From Cyclaneusma minus (taxonomy: Eukaryota > Ascomycota > Leotiomycetes > Marthamycetales > Marthamycetaceae), in contig JAKZHN010000010.1 in assembly GCA_037179335.1 (NCBI GenBank), positions 1,123,870 through 1,187,869 of the forward strand: a stretch of DNA of 64,000 nt. Reading direction: 5' to 3'. Below, piece after piece: positions 33,101 through 45,119 of this stretch. Below the pieces are notes generated by a model. The model had not been told where the DNA came from, made no database searches, and was given only the letters and a program-made list of their open reading frames with translations. A program made the position numbers and the translations under genes. Position 1 is the first letter of the stretch. Each line of letters starts with the position of its first letter.

Positions 33101-36100
33101 TGATCCATTTTTTTTGTCAACGAGGACTACTAGCTTTGATGCAGATGCTGCAAATTCTGGATACCGGGAGGCATTTCCTCCACAACCACACACTACTGTG
33201 TGGACGGGTGGATTGTGCCACACAGGTGCATCGAGCAACCCTCCACTCCGGTTGCTACTATGGCGCGATAGATATCGGGAGAATGAGGATATCCAGACCC
33301 GTAGAAGGACTTCTTCGGTACCAATAGATCCGCACCTAGAGGTTAGCTCTATCATTTGCGCGCATGCACCAAACATTCAATACGGGAAAGGAAGCCGGGG
33401 AAGTTGGGGAAGCTGGGGAAAAAGTTGGGGAAAGCATGCCACCCAAAAGATGGAGTGGTGATGGGGTGATGTTTCGGGAGTCGGGCGGTGTTTCCCTTGA
33501 ACACCCTTCACCTTCATGATGATATCGTGATTAGTAGTTAGTAGTAAGTAGTAATAATGATATCTCTCACCACCCTGGCCAAGATCTTGAAAGTCTAAAA
33601 TGCCTGACGTGTAGTGGGCTGTTGATTGTGTGGACCCCGGATCTGCACATCTGCATGATTAGAGCGGTTAGCTCGAGATATTTGAAGACGATGGGTTCGA
33701 GTCGGCGGTTCGTGTCTTGTGATGTTATTGATTGAGTCGGTATTTATCCGCAATACTAGAGTAGGTAGTTGTGTACTTCGAGGGGGAAAGCTTACCAATA
33801 GTGTCACGTAGCAATGCCACAAATGCGTGAAGCAACGACGACAATGCAACGGAGCATTGTTGACAATGTCAATTCGCCGTGTCTAGCCGCTGGTGTTCAG
33901 CAACGGTTGGACCGCTTGCAGCCACCAGGTGAGAGATCCCACGATGGGACTTGGGACGTGCATCGCCATACATGTATCTTTCCTTCAGAATTCTTTTCTG
34001 AAAGTTTGATCAGTGCGGCTCTCACCACATCCCGGACCCCGGAGCTGCTTAGGCCTTGGCTTCAGACTCAAGGAGAACGCTGTAACCCTTCAATTTCATG
34101 GGTGCCGTTTAATCCGGCATGATTGGATCCCCCACGAACGCATGGGTGGAGACTGCATTGGCAGCAGACACCCATATTGAGTTTCGAGTATCCGGAATAC
34201 GATTCATTTGCATTAATGCGGACGTTTCTCCTGTCTCACCGCTCCAGGTTGCATGCATCTTGTTCGTAAAAACATAGCGCCTCAGATATAACGATTAGAA
34301 TAATCATGGCTTGGAACTCGGGAATCCTCTGCCGAGAAAGACGACTCAATCTGGCAGATGTTACTCTCTGCTGACGGCGCAGAGAAAGAAAATACTTGGT
34401 AGCGCCAGATGGTGCCTTGGTCACGGCAACGCGGCTCGGACGGGAAGAGGATTGGGCCGGCCGTCGTCAATCTATGACGAGGAAATCGCGCGCGGCTTGG
34501 TATGCGGCCGAAACGAATGTGATGTTGATGCCATCAGACGGAAGCATGGTTCGGAAGGATTCAAATGAAATCTGAGCTTGGAACCTGGAGATCGCGCGTA
34601 TTTGAGGGGGTGCCAGAGTAGTACCGCCGGCCGATGCGATATTTTGTGCTCTGTTATGCGTCGTACAACTGCGACCAGGTAAAGATGCAAAATGGCATGA
34701 AATCGCATGCTTTTCTGCTGTCTTTACCATCTTTGTGGGGAAGAAGCTGGTGCACAGTGCACTGGGAACACGAGAGTGGGTCTAACGTTGTGTCGATCTT
34801 GACCAGATCGAGTCAAGCATCTCCATCCCCCACTCTCCGCGCGGTTCAGTTCTCCACATATCCTTGAAGCTCCACAGCCTCCACATCAATGACTATGGCA
34901 GTCTCCACAACTGATAGTTGCTGTGATAGTGTTGTTGATGGCCCGATCATCGATCATCAGTGGCTACTGCACGGCTAATGGTATTCCTCTCCGCAACCAG
35001 TAATGTGCCAAATACACAAGGGGAGATTCGACGACGGTCAGGCGCGCGGCGGTTGATTCTTGTAGAATCTTTCACAGAATGGGAAACTGCTTCGAGATTC
35101 GAGAACAACCCTATTACGCGGCTCCTGAGGCGTTGCCGCGTTTTATCACATACATGTAATGAATCGGCTTCTATCAATAGCGCTGTCAAAGCTTGGCGGC
35201 TTTTGCCCAAAGCCTTCGCACGAGGGATACCCCTGGGAGACCGTGGCTCAGTCGAGAAATGGATCATGGATGAAGAACAGCTCACATTCTGTGTAGCTGG
35301 TAGGTTTGCTAAAGCTTGATCCTTTGGGAATCATGCCGCCTCGTCTGTATCTGACAGCAGCACCACCGCCTCCGACGTCGGTCGTGATTACTGATGCCCC
35401 TTGATTCCGATGCAGGCGTAAAGGAGGGAAGGGTTGCATCAAATCTGAGCTTCACCTGTCGTTGACGACTCTGCCTTCACCCGGGGTCCATCCAGCTTTG
35501 ATAGTTTCCTCACCGTTCGCATGCCCCTGCCCGTTGGGAAAGTTGAGTGACCTCGATCTGGCCAATGGTAGCCCCCCAAGATCCGCTGCCCAGCCTGTCA
35601 CGGAACAGTAATGCTCTCGCAAGGCTCGCCACTGAGATAAAGATATGCACGACGGCAACATGATGGGAGGGCACCATCTTGTGCAGAGGCTGTAACTCTT
35701 CTTATTGGCTTGGGCCAGACTTGCGTATCAGAATGCTCCTTGGTTCCGCAGATACGGGATATGTTCAGCCACAGGGTGCTTGTTTAAACAGATTTTTTAG
35801 ACATTCGAGGCTTCGCGTTCGGCGCTCGCTTGGTGCCGAGTGGTTCTTATGTCCCCAGATAATATGGGCATGGGAGTACCACAGTGCCCAAAGAAATGGT
35901 GGGGAAACACAGCGACGGATTTCTTGACGAACCACGATTCATTCGACTTCGGTAGCGTCTGGTGTATACAGATGTTGTACAAGTATTTACGTCGCAGACT
36001 CGCAGGTTGCAGATGTCCGCCCGCCTTAGGGTGCCGTAAACGGAAATTGTTGGATGGCGCGACTGAGTAGCAGGCTTGCGTGGGAAAGGCGGCAAGCCAC

Positions 36101-38126
36101 GAGCCCGATATAGTCCAGCCAAGGACGCAATCGTCTCGAATCAACAATCATCGTCTCATTGATCGCACCACGCTGCATTGGCAGGGCAGTGAGGTTCCAG
36201 TGAGCCGAGTCGGGGCCGGAGCATCGTCCGTTGGATTCGAGGACTCTGTGTCGTCCAGAGGGGATGGAGGCTCGGGTAGTATTGGTGATTTTCATAGTCC
36301 TGCTCCATGCTGTGTCCGCTGCAAGCGAAGGGCGCCGGCGTGTAAAGATGTCGTCCACTGTCGTCCTACAGCTCTTATCAAGCTCCAAGAAGGTGTCTCA
36401 CATATTTGGTGCCTCTTCTTGCCTAGACTGTTCTGCGCAGCAGCGCCAAGCTCGCGTGCAGCAAGCTCCCCCCTGGTAAATTCTGCACAGCCCGCCCCAA
36501 CGATTCACGAATCGAGGAGATCAATTCAGATTGACGAGGCTTCACCCCGCCGAGCTCTTTGGGAATAGAATCGAATCCACTCTGCTACTGCACTCCAGTC
36601 TCCACGCCCTCCCCGGCTGAGGATCCGCCGCATTGCGACAGCAGGCTGCCCCAGAAAAGCTTAGGCCCGTCGACATCAATGACGCTGGTGGTGGAGAGGG
36701 CTAAGTGTGACAGGCTGAGGGCGCCTCGAGAGCTCCAAATCCAATGCTCCGCGGGGGTAGTAGCTATGGCCGGGGGGCAAGGCCGTGGATGGTTGTGATG
36801 CCGCGCCGTGAGCAAGGAAAAGGGCGCGCTGGACCGGCGCTGGACGGACGAGTGTCGATCTGGCTGGAGTGCTGGACCTTGCAACGCAAAGTTTTTTTTT
36901 TCTTTCCAGGCTGGCCCTAAAGTCCACAAATGCTGTGCCAATTGCAGTGAAACATGGCGATCGGCTCGAGGGGAGATCTCGTGTGTTGCTGGAGTAGACG
37001 TTCGCGGCTGCTGACTGCTGCGGTGGACACAGACGAGCGAAGCGGACGCGGACGTCATTCTGGGGTCGTCGCATCATCGCGATGATGGCATGTCCTCCAC
37101 AGCCCTTCGTCAGTGGTTGTGGTACTATTATAGAGGTCTGAATTATTGCGCACAGATGAGGCGGTCCAGGCAGAGTGGCTCGCGAAATGCCAGTCGCGCG
37201 CTAGCAGGGCCCTAGGACCCGCCAGCGCCAAGGCAATGGCGGGCACGGCCTTCGCCCTTGAATACATCGCGGCCAAGCAGGATTTATTCGCTTGGTGCTG
37301 GTGATTGAATTGCTTGGACGGCCCAAGAGGGCGTGTGTGGCATGGCCGGACGCTCTGGAAGCCTCTAAAGGCCGACCAACCATAGCCTCCTCTCCGCTGC
37401 CGACCGTGCCAGCCCGGTGTGCCAGGCCTCTTAAACTTTTCTGTAACAACATAGAGAGTCCGCTTTTCCCCAAAGCCGTTATCAAGACACCGACTGTCCA
37501 TCGACACAACCCGCAGACAGGACTCACCACTCTCGGCCGCTCCGTCCATTCACCTCTTTACCTCCCGCTGCGCCCCCCCCTAATCAGCAGCCCGCGAATC
37601 TCCTCTCATCCCATTGCTCTGCCCTGCGACTGCATACCGTCTTTGTCGCCGATTGTTTCCTGCTCTCGTGCCTCGCCTTGCTTTCGCTGCTGCCCTGCAA
37701 GCCGCTTTGTTCTCCTCGCCCATCGCCCATTGTGCACGTTAGCTGGAATACGCCGTGTATGTAATCGGGGCCGACCTGCCTTCCTCTTTCCTCGCGACCT
37801 CCGTCAACAAGGTCGTTCGTTCCATCTGCCGTAAGTCCTCGCCACTGTCACTCCACCTTCACCCGCTGCCATCGTCTTCCCATAAACGCTCGCTCTTCCT
37901 AAAACACTGCACACCGCCGCATCCTCTTATCCCTCTGCCACTGCTCGCCGTCCTGGCCATGCTAACAAAGAACCAAAAAGTGCACAACACCCAGCATTTG
38001 TGAAACACCCAATGCTGGCGCAGCGATAGAAACACTTCGATCCGCCGAGCGAACCGTCGAGAGTCGAGTTCCACTTTTCGGTTCTGATCGCTCAGACTCC
38101 CCCATACTCGGACTTCGACCGTCCGA
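30105..38126. other. Eight-kilobase gene-poor stretch
   Basis: No domain-bearing frame on either strand. Small features only: a GGGGAAGTTGGGG-type minisatellite (about 33390-33432), TAGTA microsatellite (about 33531-33558), a weak duplicated GAGGCTGATC block at about 31790 and 32045, and a possible 71-codon secreted peptide at 36264. The last kilobase is C/T-rich and probably contains the promoter and a long 5' leader of the CBM21 gene, with a possible leader intron donor (GTAAGT) at about 37830. Confidence 0.45.
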
Positions 38127-40510
38127 ATGCCTTATACTCCGCCCTCCCAACGCTCGCCCGCGACCTCTCCAGCTGTCAGCCGTCGTCCATCGTACCAGCA
38201 TGGCCAGGATATAGTTTCACCCCCTTCTCCTCGTAGACCTGAGCTGCCTCGCTCAAGCTCCTACATGAACCGACACCGCCGGACACCTTCAGTTCAGACA
38301 GCATCCCTTACTTCACCATCCAACGAACTATCTGAGTCTACGCCTCCAGGTACGGCAGATAGCGAGATGGACACGGGGCACGGGATCAACGCACACGGTA
38401 GTCTACGACAATCACCTCCTCCCATCACGGCAGATAAATCGATGCCCACGGGGGCTGTGATCTCACCCCCAGACTCAGCCCAGAACTCCGGTGACGAGGA
38501 CGAGGGTGGAAAGGACGCCAGAAGCCAACAGCTGGAAAGCCTGGAAGAGCTAAAAGCTGCCATAAGTGTTATCGAGCAGCGACGGGACGGTTCTCCCGAG
38601 CGGGCCGCCGCTGATGCTGCTCGTGCCAATCAAGCATTGGCGCTCGTCATGCCTGCTCAGGTTGACGAGCTCAAACCCGCTATCAAGCGTGTGGAGCAAA
38701 TGATTACTCAAGCACCACGGAAGATCGCTCACCTCAGGTCGAATACAACACCAAATGGCTCTGCTCTTCCCGACTTCATGCAGAACACAACCTCCGAGAC
38801 GCCTTCAGATGAAGACGCCGCCAGTGATGGTGAAGTTAGACAATCTGGGCGGAAGCCTCCTATGCTCAGAAAGAAGTCGGGAGAACTGGTTAGACCTGCT
38901 CTCCGTCCAGCTTCAGCCAGGCGGAGACCCTCTAGTATGCCTGGTACCCCTACATACTCCAAGGCCGTCCATTTCGACTCGCATCTGGAGCACGTTCGAC
39001 ACTTCTTGCAAGTTGACCGGCCGTTGGCAGTCAGCGCCACCACTTCCCCGACTGAGGCGTATGAAAGTGACACCGAATTTCCATTCGGAGATTCTCATTT
39101 ACCTGCTGATCAACGCAGCCCAGCCTTCGAGTGGGAGATTGTCGTCTCCAACTTCCCTGCGGACACTCCTGCCCGACTCGCCTACCCTGTGAGGGTCGAG
39201 CGAATCTTCCTCTCTGCCGACAACAACACATTGATTGGCACTGTCGCTGTTGCCAACATTGCTTTCCAGAAACTAGTCGTTGCTCGATTTACACTTGACT
39301 ACTGGAAGACCGTCTCCGAAGTCACGGCAGAGTTCAACAACGATGTACTCCGCCGCACTGACGATGGCTACGATCGGTTCAACTTCAACATCAAGCTTGC
39401 CGACCAGGCTAATCTCGAGTCAAAGACAATGTTCTTGTGCATCAAATACTGCGTCAACGGCACGGAATACTGGGATAATAACAACAACACCAACTTCCAG
39501 GTCGACTTCAAGAAGAAGTTCAAGGCACCGAAGGGGAAGCAAGGTGCTCGGAGTGCTTCGCACCCAGCGAATGGCCTGCCAAGAAGCAACAAGAAGTCTG
39601 TGCCTGCGTCCTCAAAGCCCATGACAGCAGCATTCGACGATTTCGGTCGAGACTTTGACTCGAAGTACAACGTCAGTGAGATAGCCAAGCAGCCAGTTCA
39701 CCACTATTTGGGCGAAACCCCGTCTTCATCTTCACTCCGGCTCAAGGGAGTCAACTCTGCTGTCGACTTGACCAACGGTAATCCCAATCGATGGAAGCAG
39801 AATTCCAACAGCAACCAACAAAACTTGTCTAACCGATACGACTTTGGTGCTTCTCTCTCCGCTGCTATCAAGGCTGCCAGCGATGGCATGGGACCTGGAA
39901 GCCCTCAAACTAGACAAGTCATCTTGGCTTCTGATGATTCCCCGTCACCGAGGACCATGCCCAAGAACAAAGCTCGTTCCGTGTCGAACCAAAACAACTC
40001 CTCCCCGTTCAGTGGATCTCCCATGGACTCCCCTCGGCCAACGGGCGTTGAAAAGCCGGTCCTGGCCTCAGACTCTTACACCGAACTACTAAATAAATAC
40101 TGTTTCGTGGGTTCCCGCTAATTACCATCACTTCGAACGCGCCTGCCAGGCCGCCCAGGACCGTGTGCTAATGTTCTATGCAGTATGGCTCTGCCAAAAA
40201 CTCGCCTCAGCTAGTGAAGAATGGGAGTCTGGGTGGCCAACCAGCTCAATTCGATGGAAGCAGTGATTTTATTCTTGGTTCTGATTCTCCGTCGCCTTCT
40301 CCACAATATCAAGGATCACCTTTGTCGAAGGAGGTCTTGGCGACTTCTCCAATTCATACACCGGCGCGATCGCAAGTGAGGACACGATCGTCTGTTTCAC
40401 CGGCTCGTGTGACGGGCTTCGCTTCGGGTATGTCTCCGATATACCCATACTCGGCGCACAATGGTTCTCAGTTCACCGAGACTTACTCGGCCACAGCAAT
40501 CAGGGGTTGA
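38127..40510 (+). CDS. CBM21-domain protein phosphatase 1 regulatory subunit (Gac1-type)
   Basis: Exons 38127-40106 and 40184-40510 (intron 77 nt, GTGGGT, branch GCTAAT, CAG) give 768 residues. The spliced junction reads LLNKYCF-YGSAKNSP, whereas the unspliced frame stops five codons later. Residues about 334-458 form a CBM21 (glycogen-binding) domain: FEWEIVVSNFPADTPARLAY, VRVERIFLSADNNTLIGTV, VARFTLDYWKTVSEV, then FCIKYC-type and EYWDNNNNTNFQVDF ends. Just before it (residues 279-283) KAVHF is a good RVxF docking motif for the PP1 catalytic subunit. This pairing defines subunits such as yeast Gac1 that bring PP1 to glycogen synthase. The remainder is Ser/Pro-rich and disordered, with many SP phosphosites. 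The role in glycogen control is established for the family and inferred here. Confidence 0.93.
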
Positions 40511-41916
40511 TCCGAAGCCTGATTCAAGCATCGATTCTGCACTCAAAGGCTATTCCCAATCATACGACACCGGAAATTTCGAAAACAAGGGAGGGTGTTT
40601 CAGCACCTCTTGAATGAACGTTGTTGACTCCTCTCTTGCCGAGATCTGGTCAACAGTCACTTCCGCACCGTTATGATTCACGAACTACGTCCAAAAACGA
40701 CCGATACGTACATACAAGGGAGGCTCTTCTCTCTTTCAGCATTTGCAGCGGGCTTTCTCAGCGGAGTTTCCATGGAGTCGGCTGTACATTCACACGGGCG
40801 TTTTCCGGGTTTCCGACTTCTTGCATGTTCTTTTCCAACTTGCTTTTTCGACTGGCATCTGCTCGCGCGCAGTACGTGCCAACATGGTGCTTTGCTCTTC
40901 ACTCTATTCCGACGCAATTAGATGGTTTAATTTCGCTCTAGGGACACGAATTATTGATATGCCACGTTCTGGGTCGGCAGTTCTCAGGGTCAAGACTCTG
41001 GGGAATTTCAGATTGTTTTTTGGCATTTGCTTGCGTTGCTTGCTGCGATGTTCTTGCTCTTGCTCGAACAGAAGGATGAAGTCGAAGACGGAAGCTGACG
41101 GCCGAGTTGAGTTTGGCATTCGGGATATGCAAAAGGGGATCATGGATATGGAAATGGAATTCAATCGTCTGGATGGAAAGGTGGGAACGGAATGGGCAAT
41201 GCGGAGCAAGAATACTCTCGTTATCCCGAAAGCAAGCAAGTAAACTGTTGTTCGAGGGCTTTACAGCCAGCCGACGAGGGAAGGGCGGGTTGATATCGCG
41301 AGGACTAGCGAATATTAATGTGTTTAGACTGTTCCTACAATACTGGGATCTCTGTCGAAAATTGTGACTGTGATACTCAAAAGTCAAATCTTGCCTTGCG
41401 GGAGCGTCGTTATAGTGCTTGGTATTGCGGCCCTCCCATCGTACTCAAATCCGACAAGTCTTACCGTTGTTCATGAGATTCCCTAGCCTCATATGACGAT
41501 CAGTCATGATCTACCATTCCCCACGTGCTCCCCCGGAACATTTTTGAAATCTCACCAGACGATGTGGAGCGACTGGGTGGAGAGATCAGGTCGATCAACG
41601 ACATGGGGTGACAACGTGCCCGCGGTCCGGACTCCGAGTATTGCCTGAGGCAACAAGGAATGGAGCTATGGCCACCCCTGATCGTCATCGCTCGAACGTG
41701 CTCGACCGCTCCATCTTTTTTCAGAAGTGGAGCACGCGAAGGATTGGTAATTGCAACGACGGCAGACCTCGACAATTCAACGGGCTGCAGATATCCAAGG
41801 AACCACTGGACTTGGCGGATAGCACGACAGACGAAAGACAGAAGCTAGCAGCAATATCGACAGATACGCACCGAGACCTAGTAAACCTAAGAAAACGAAA
41901 GAATACACAAGCATAA
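40511..41916. other. Intergenic sequence, 3' UTR of CBM21 gene and BolA promoter
   Basis: Open frames up to 166 codons (near 40743-41243) lack any domain. No gene is supported. Confidence 0.45.
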
Positions 41917-42468
41917 ATGGCAGCAGAAGCACTCATCGCCGGCCTCGGCCGCCCTCCTCGCCCTTCCACTCTCCTCCACTCCTTCGACAGACTGCGAAAT
42001 CTTCAACCAGCCTCACAGCGCGCCCTTCTCTCCACACGCATCAGCCCCATAACCTTCAACCCAACCTCATCAATCCCTCGCTCCCTCCGCATTCCCTCAC
42101 GAAGAAGCTACCACATCTCCACCTCCCTACTCTCACAATCCACGCAATCCTCCCCCCTAGGGAGTGTCGGCGAAGGCGAAGCCGGCACCGCAGACACCAT
42201 AACATCGACTTCGGCGTTACTACCAGACGAAAATATGAATGAAGCAGAACGCGCGATTTGGGAAAAGTTGAATAGAGAGTTGAAGGGCGTGAAAGAATTG
42301 GAAGTACAGGATGTGAGTGGGGGATGTGGGAGTATGTATCGCATAGAGGTTGCGGCAGAGGAGTTCAAGGGCATGAATATGTTGAAGCAGCAGAGGAGGG
42401 TTAATGGTGTGCTCAAGGAGGAGGTGAAGGGGTGGCATGGGGTGCAGTTGAGGACTAGGGGCGTGTGA
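41917..42468 (+). CDS. Mitochondrial BolA-like protein (BOLA3/Bol3 type)
   Basis: A single exon of 183 residues. The first ~100 residues are rich in Arg, Ser and Leu with few acids (RALLSTRISPITF, RIPSRRSYHISTSLL), a mitochondrial presequence. The BolA domain covers about residues 106-183: NEAERAIWEKLNRELKG, LEVQDVSGGCGSMYRIEVA, FKGMNMLKQQRRVNGVLKEE and WHGVQLRT. The invariant C-terminal His (H174) and the Cys of the SGGCGSMY loop (C137) are present, as in human BOLA3 and yeast Bol3. These proteins act with glutaredoxin 5 and NFU1 to deliver 4Fe-4S clusters to lipoate synthase and other mitochondrial enzymes. The loop cysteine distinguishes it from BOLA1-type proteins, though subgroup assignment is by eye. 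Confidence 0.93.
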   Translation: MAAEALIAGLGRPPRPSTLLHSFDRLRNLQPASQRALLSTRISPITFNPTSSIPRSLRIPSRRSYHISTSLLSQSTQSSPLGSVGEGEAGTADTITSTSALLPDENMNEAERAIWEKLNRELKGVKELEVQDVSGGCGSMYRIEVAAEEFKGMNMLKQQRRVNGVLKEEVKGWHGVQLRTRGV

Positions 42469-43420
42469 GGGGTTGTGGAGGGGGAAAGGGAGGAGGAGGA
42501 AGGAGTGAGGGGATGGTGAGGGAATGGGGAAAGGGGCTGTATAGGATATCTGAGATGCTGCAGATGGTGGATAGGGAGAACAGGTGATGTATATTATATC
42601 TAATGTGTGACAATGCCGCGTGGGGCAAGGAGAGCGCGAGAATCATCCTCATCATTCCCCAACTCTGTCGATTTCTACCTCTCCGCCATTCCGACTTCCA
42701 CCCACCAGTTCCCTTACCCGGTAGCGAAGCTTGCAAAGTATTACATTTCCGTAACTATGGTTTCGGTCATCTATGGCGGCTAGGTAGAGGCTACTCACCT
42801 CTGTTTTACTCACCGATTATCAATCTCTGTACATGGGATACCAAAATTGAAAAACAATCACCTGCATTGGTGGTGAAGTGAAGGTCAAACCATGCGCTAC
42901 TGCTTTCTGTCTTTATGCGACTGCACAAGGTCCAGTTTGGGGTAACACGGTGGTATGAAAGTTATTGTCAAGACACAGTTACTTCGAATCTCTTACATCG
43001 AAACACCCACGAATCTGAACTTATATGGACATTCCGAAGTACCACCTCGTTGGAGTCAAGTACCTCCGCTGACGACCGTCTCTGTTCTATCAGCTCTGTG
43101 CTTTCATCGGTCTTGAGTATCTTCGATAAGTATGATCTGGATTATTGATAACTACTGTACTTTACCGGACTACCATACCAGGGCCAGCTGGCAGTAGCAC
43201 CGCAGCTGTGATTCTCATGATCCCCAATTTCATTGCCCCTTTCCCACAGAAGCCGTTGGAAATAGTAGTCCACATCCACTCAATCAGCCGTCACTTATAG
43301 TTCTCTAAAATACAGTCGTCAATACAGAAAGCTAGCGGTTTCTTGTTGCAGCCTCAGGTTCAAATAACACTAGTCCCTGCGCTAGTTTAGCGCCTTCACC
43401 GCTATAAAGGCAGTCCTTAG
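42469..43420. other. Intergenic sequence
   Basis: No gene seen. The region begins with G/A-rich sequence after the BolA stop. Confidence 0.45.
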
Positions 43421-45017
43421 CTAGACCTTACCAATGCAAGCACATATCTCTCTCTTCTTCCTCGCAATCTTTTGACACCAGCGATCCCTCATCGTCTCAG
43501 GCTGCAGATCCATCGCCTCATGAACCTGTCTTGACCTCTCCCCCTTCCCCCACTCAAACACATTCTTCACAATCTCTCTCAGCCGACAATTGTGTTCCCA
43601 GTCATGAAAATAGCCACGCCACATCTTACTGTGCCAATAGGTGTCGCTCTCCTTCCAGGTAACGAAGAGTTGAGCCACTGGCGGTGTGACGGCCATAATA
43701 AAGACAGCGCTGCTGAGATCGAGATCTGGCTTCTTGCCTTGGTATCTTGTTATGAGGCCCTTGAAACGCTCGACGATGTTGACGTAAGACGCAGAACCGC
43801 CGAGTGTTTGGTTCTGCACTTTCCAGATTGGATCCGAGTAGTCGCCTATTTTGACGAGGAGGAATGGACAATAGGGTACGGTGTCCTGATCATCGCGCCT
43901 CGTAGGGATTGATGATTCGAGCACCTGTAGGTTCTCTACCTGCGTGTCGCAGTAGCCGTCAAGAAAGTTCGGAAACCGAGCAGCGATCCACATCTTTTGG
44001 AACCTAGGCTCTGTCCAATAGTCGAGGGCTATGAGAGGAGGGAGGCAACTTCGTTTGAACTTTTTGTGGGATCTCCCCTTTACAACTGCGCAGCCGCAAG
44101 GGCGCTGTACCGGATCGAAGATATGGTCTCGGAAATAGGCATACAATGTCGACTCATGGCAGTCGTAATCTGTTCTGAACCAATGCAATCTTTCATTGGT
44201 CCGCTGGTCGTGTTTGGAAGGTTCTGGGAAATTAGGATCTTTCTGGAGGATTTGTGAGACAAGCGCGGTGATTTCGCTGGGGAGTGGTTTCGTTGAGTCC
44301 CAGATCTCGACGTTGTATCTCTCTTCTAGCACGAAACTTCACCAATCGTCGCGCTCGATCGGTTCCTTCGGGGCAGCCTGCTCTGATGGTGAAATCACCG
44401 TGTTATCAGATCGCCAGGCTGGGAGGAGCGACGGGTCTGAAAAGAGGCTTCTGGCTGGGTCTTTTGAAATCAGGGATGGTGATGCGGTCACTGACGCCGG
44501 CTCTGGGGGTTCTGCAGACTGTTCGATGCACAGTGTTCTTATTTGCATGCATCAGACTCTGGGACGGACTCAAGCCAGCTTCTGACAGAGGTAGCAATGG
44601 ATTTTCTCCTTTTTAATATACCCTGCAGTTTCTCAATTAGCACATGAATACTGTAAAACGCTATACCCATGCCTTAGTCACCGCTGGAGTTTCCTTCATC
44701 TCGGAAGCCTGCAATTGCCCAGTCTCGGATCCTTTATGTCTTTCTGCGGCTAAGGGGGAGTGAGGTCCACTTATGTCCGTTGCAATGTTATACCTGGCCA
44801 AGGGTGCGTCAGGAGGGCCTTCGATGGAGTCTCCATGAGAAGCCTCGTTGCTCGTGGCTACGAGTGTCATTGGGGAAGCAGTAGCTGAGGTATTGACGTG
44901 CGATCGGTGTCGCTTAGACGGCGGAGAGTGTGAATGGGCGTCGTGGAACTCGGCGAGTGAGCGCTTCTGAGGACTTGGAGGAATCGGCCTCGACTCTGGA
45001 GATGAAGACGGAGGCAT
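43421..45017 (-). pseudogene. Decayed fungal gene, possibly DUF7924-type (PD-(D/E)XK-like) family
   Basis: Minus strand. Exon A 45017-44667 (MPPSSSPESRPIPPSPQKRS) ends at donor GTATAG; a 44-nt intron with branch TGCTAAT and acceptor TGCAG leads to exon B at 44622, reading RRKSIATSVRSWLESVPESD. The frame then stops (TAA near 44541), and continuation (RTLCIEQSAEPPEP) is in another frame. That frame runs to a TGA at 44339-44341 and resumes in phase as EERYNVEIWDSTKPLPSEIT, continuing to 43421. So there is one frameshift and one nonsense codon. The large C-terminal part (CPFLLVKIGDY, TLGGSASYVNIVERFKGLI, FVTWKESDTYWHSKMW) resembles, from memory, fungal proteins with a restriction-endonuclease-like fold. 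This family assignment is uncertain. The 303-codon body may still be read from an internal start. Confidence 0.55.
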
Positions 45018-45119
45018 TACGACAAAACGGAAACTTCGACTCGGAAGACGTGAGAGAAGATCTGGCAGTGAGTACCTTGGTGTTGTTTGTGAGAGTTGAT
45101 ATGTAGTTCTCTGGATCGT

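Noticed and set aside
33655..33720. tRNA-like GGGTTCGAGTC element
   Set aside because: Arms do not pair, and the A-box is poor.
37292..37834. 180-codon frame upstream of the CBM21 gene
   Set aside because: It is low-complexity leader sequence without a domain; more likely a promoter and 5' UTR.
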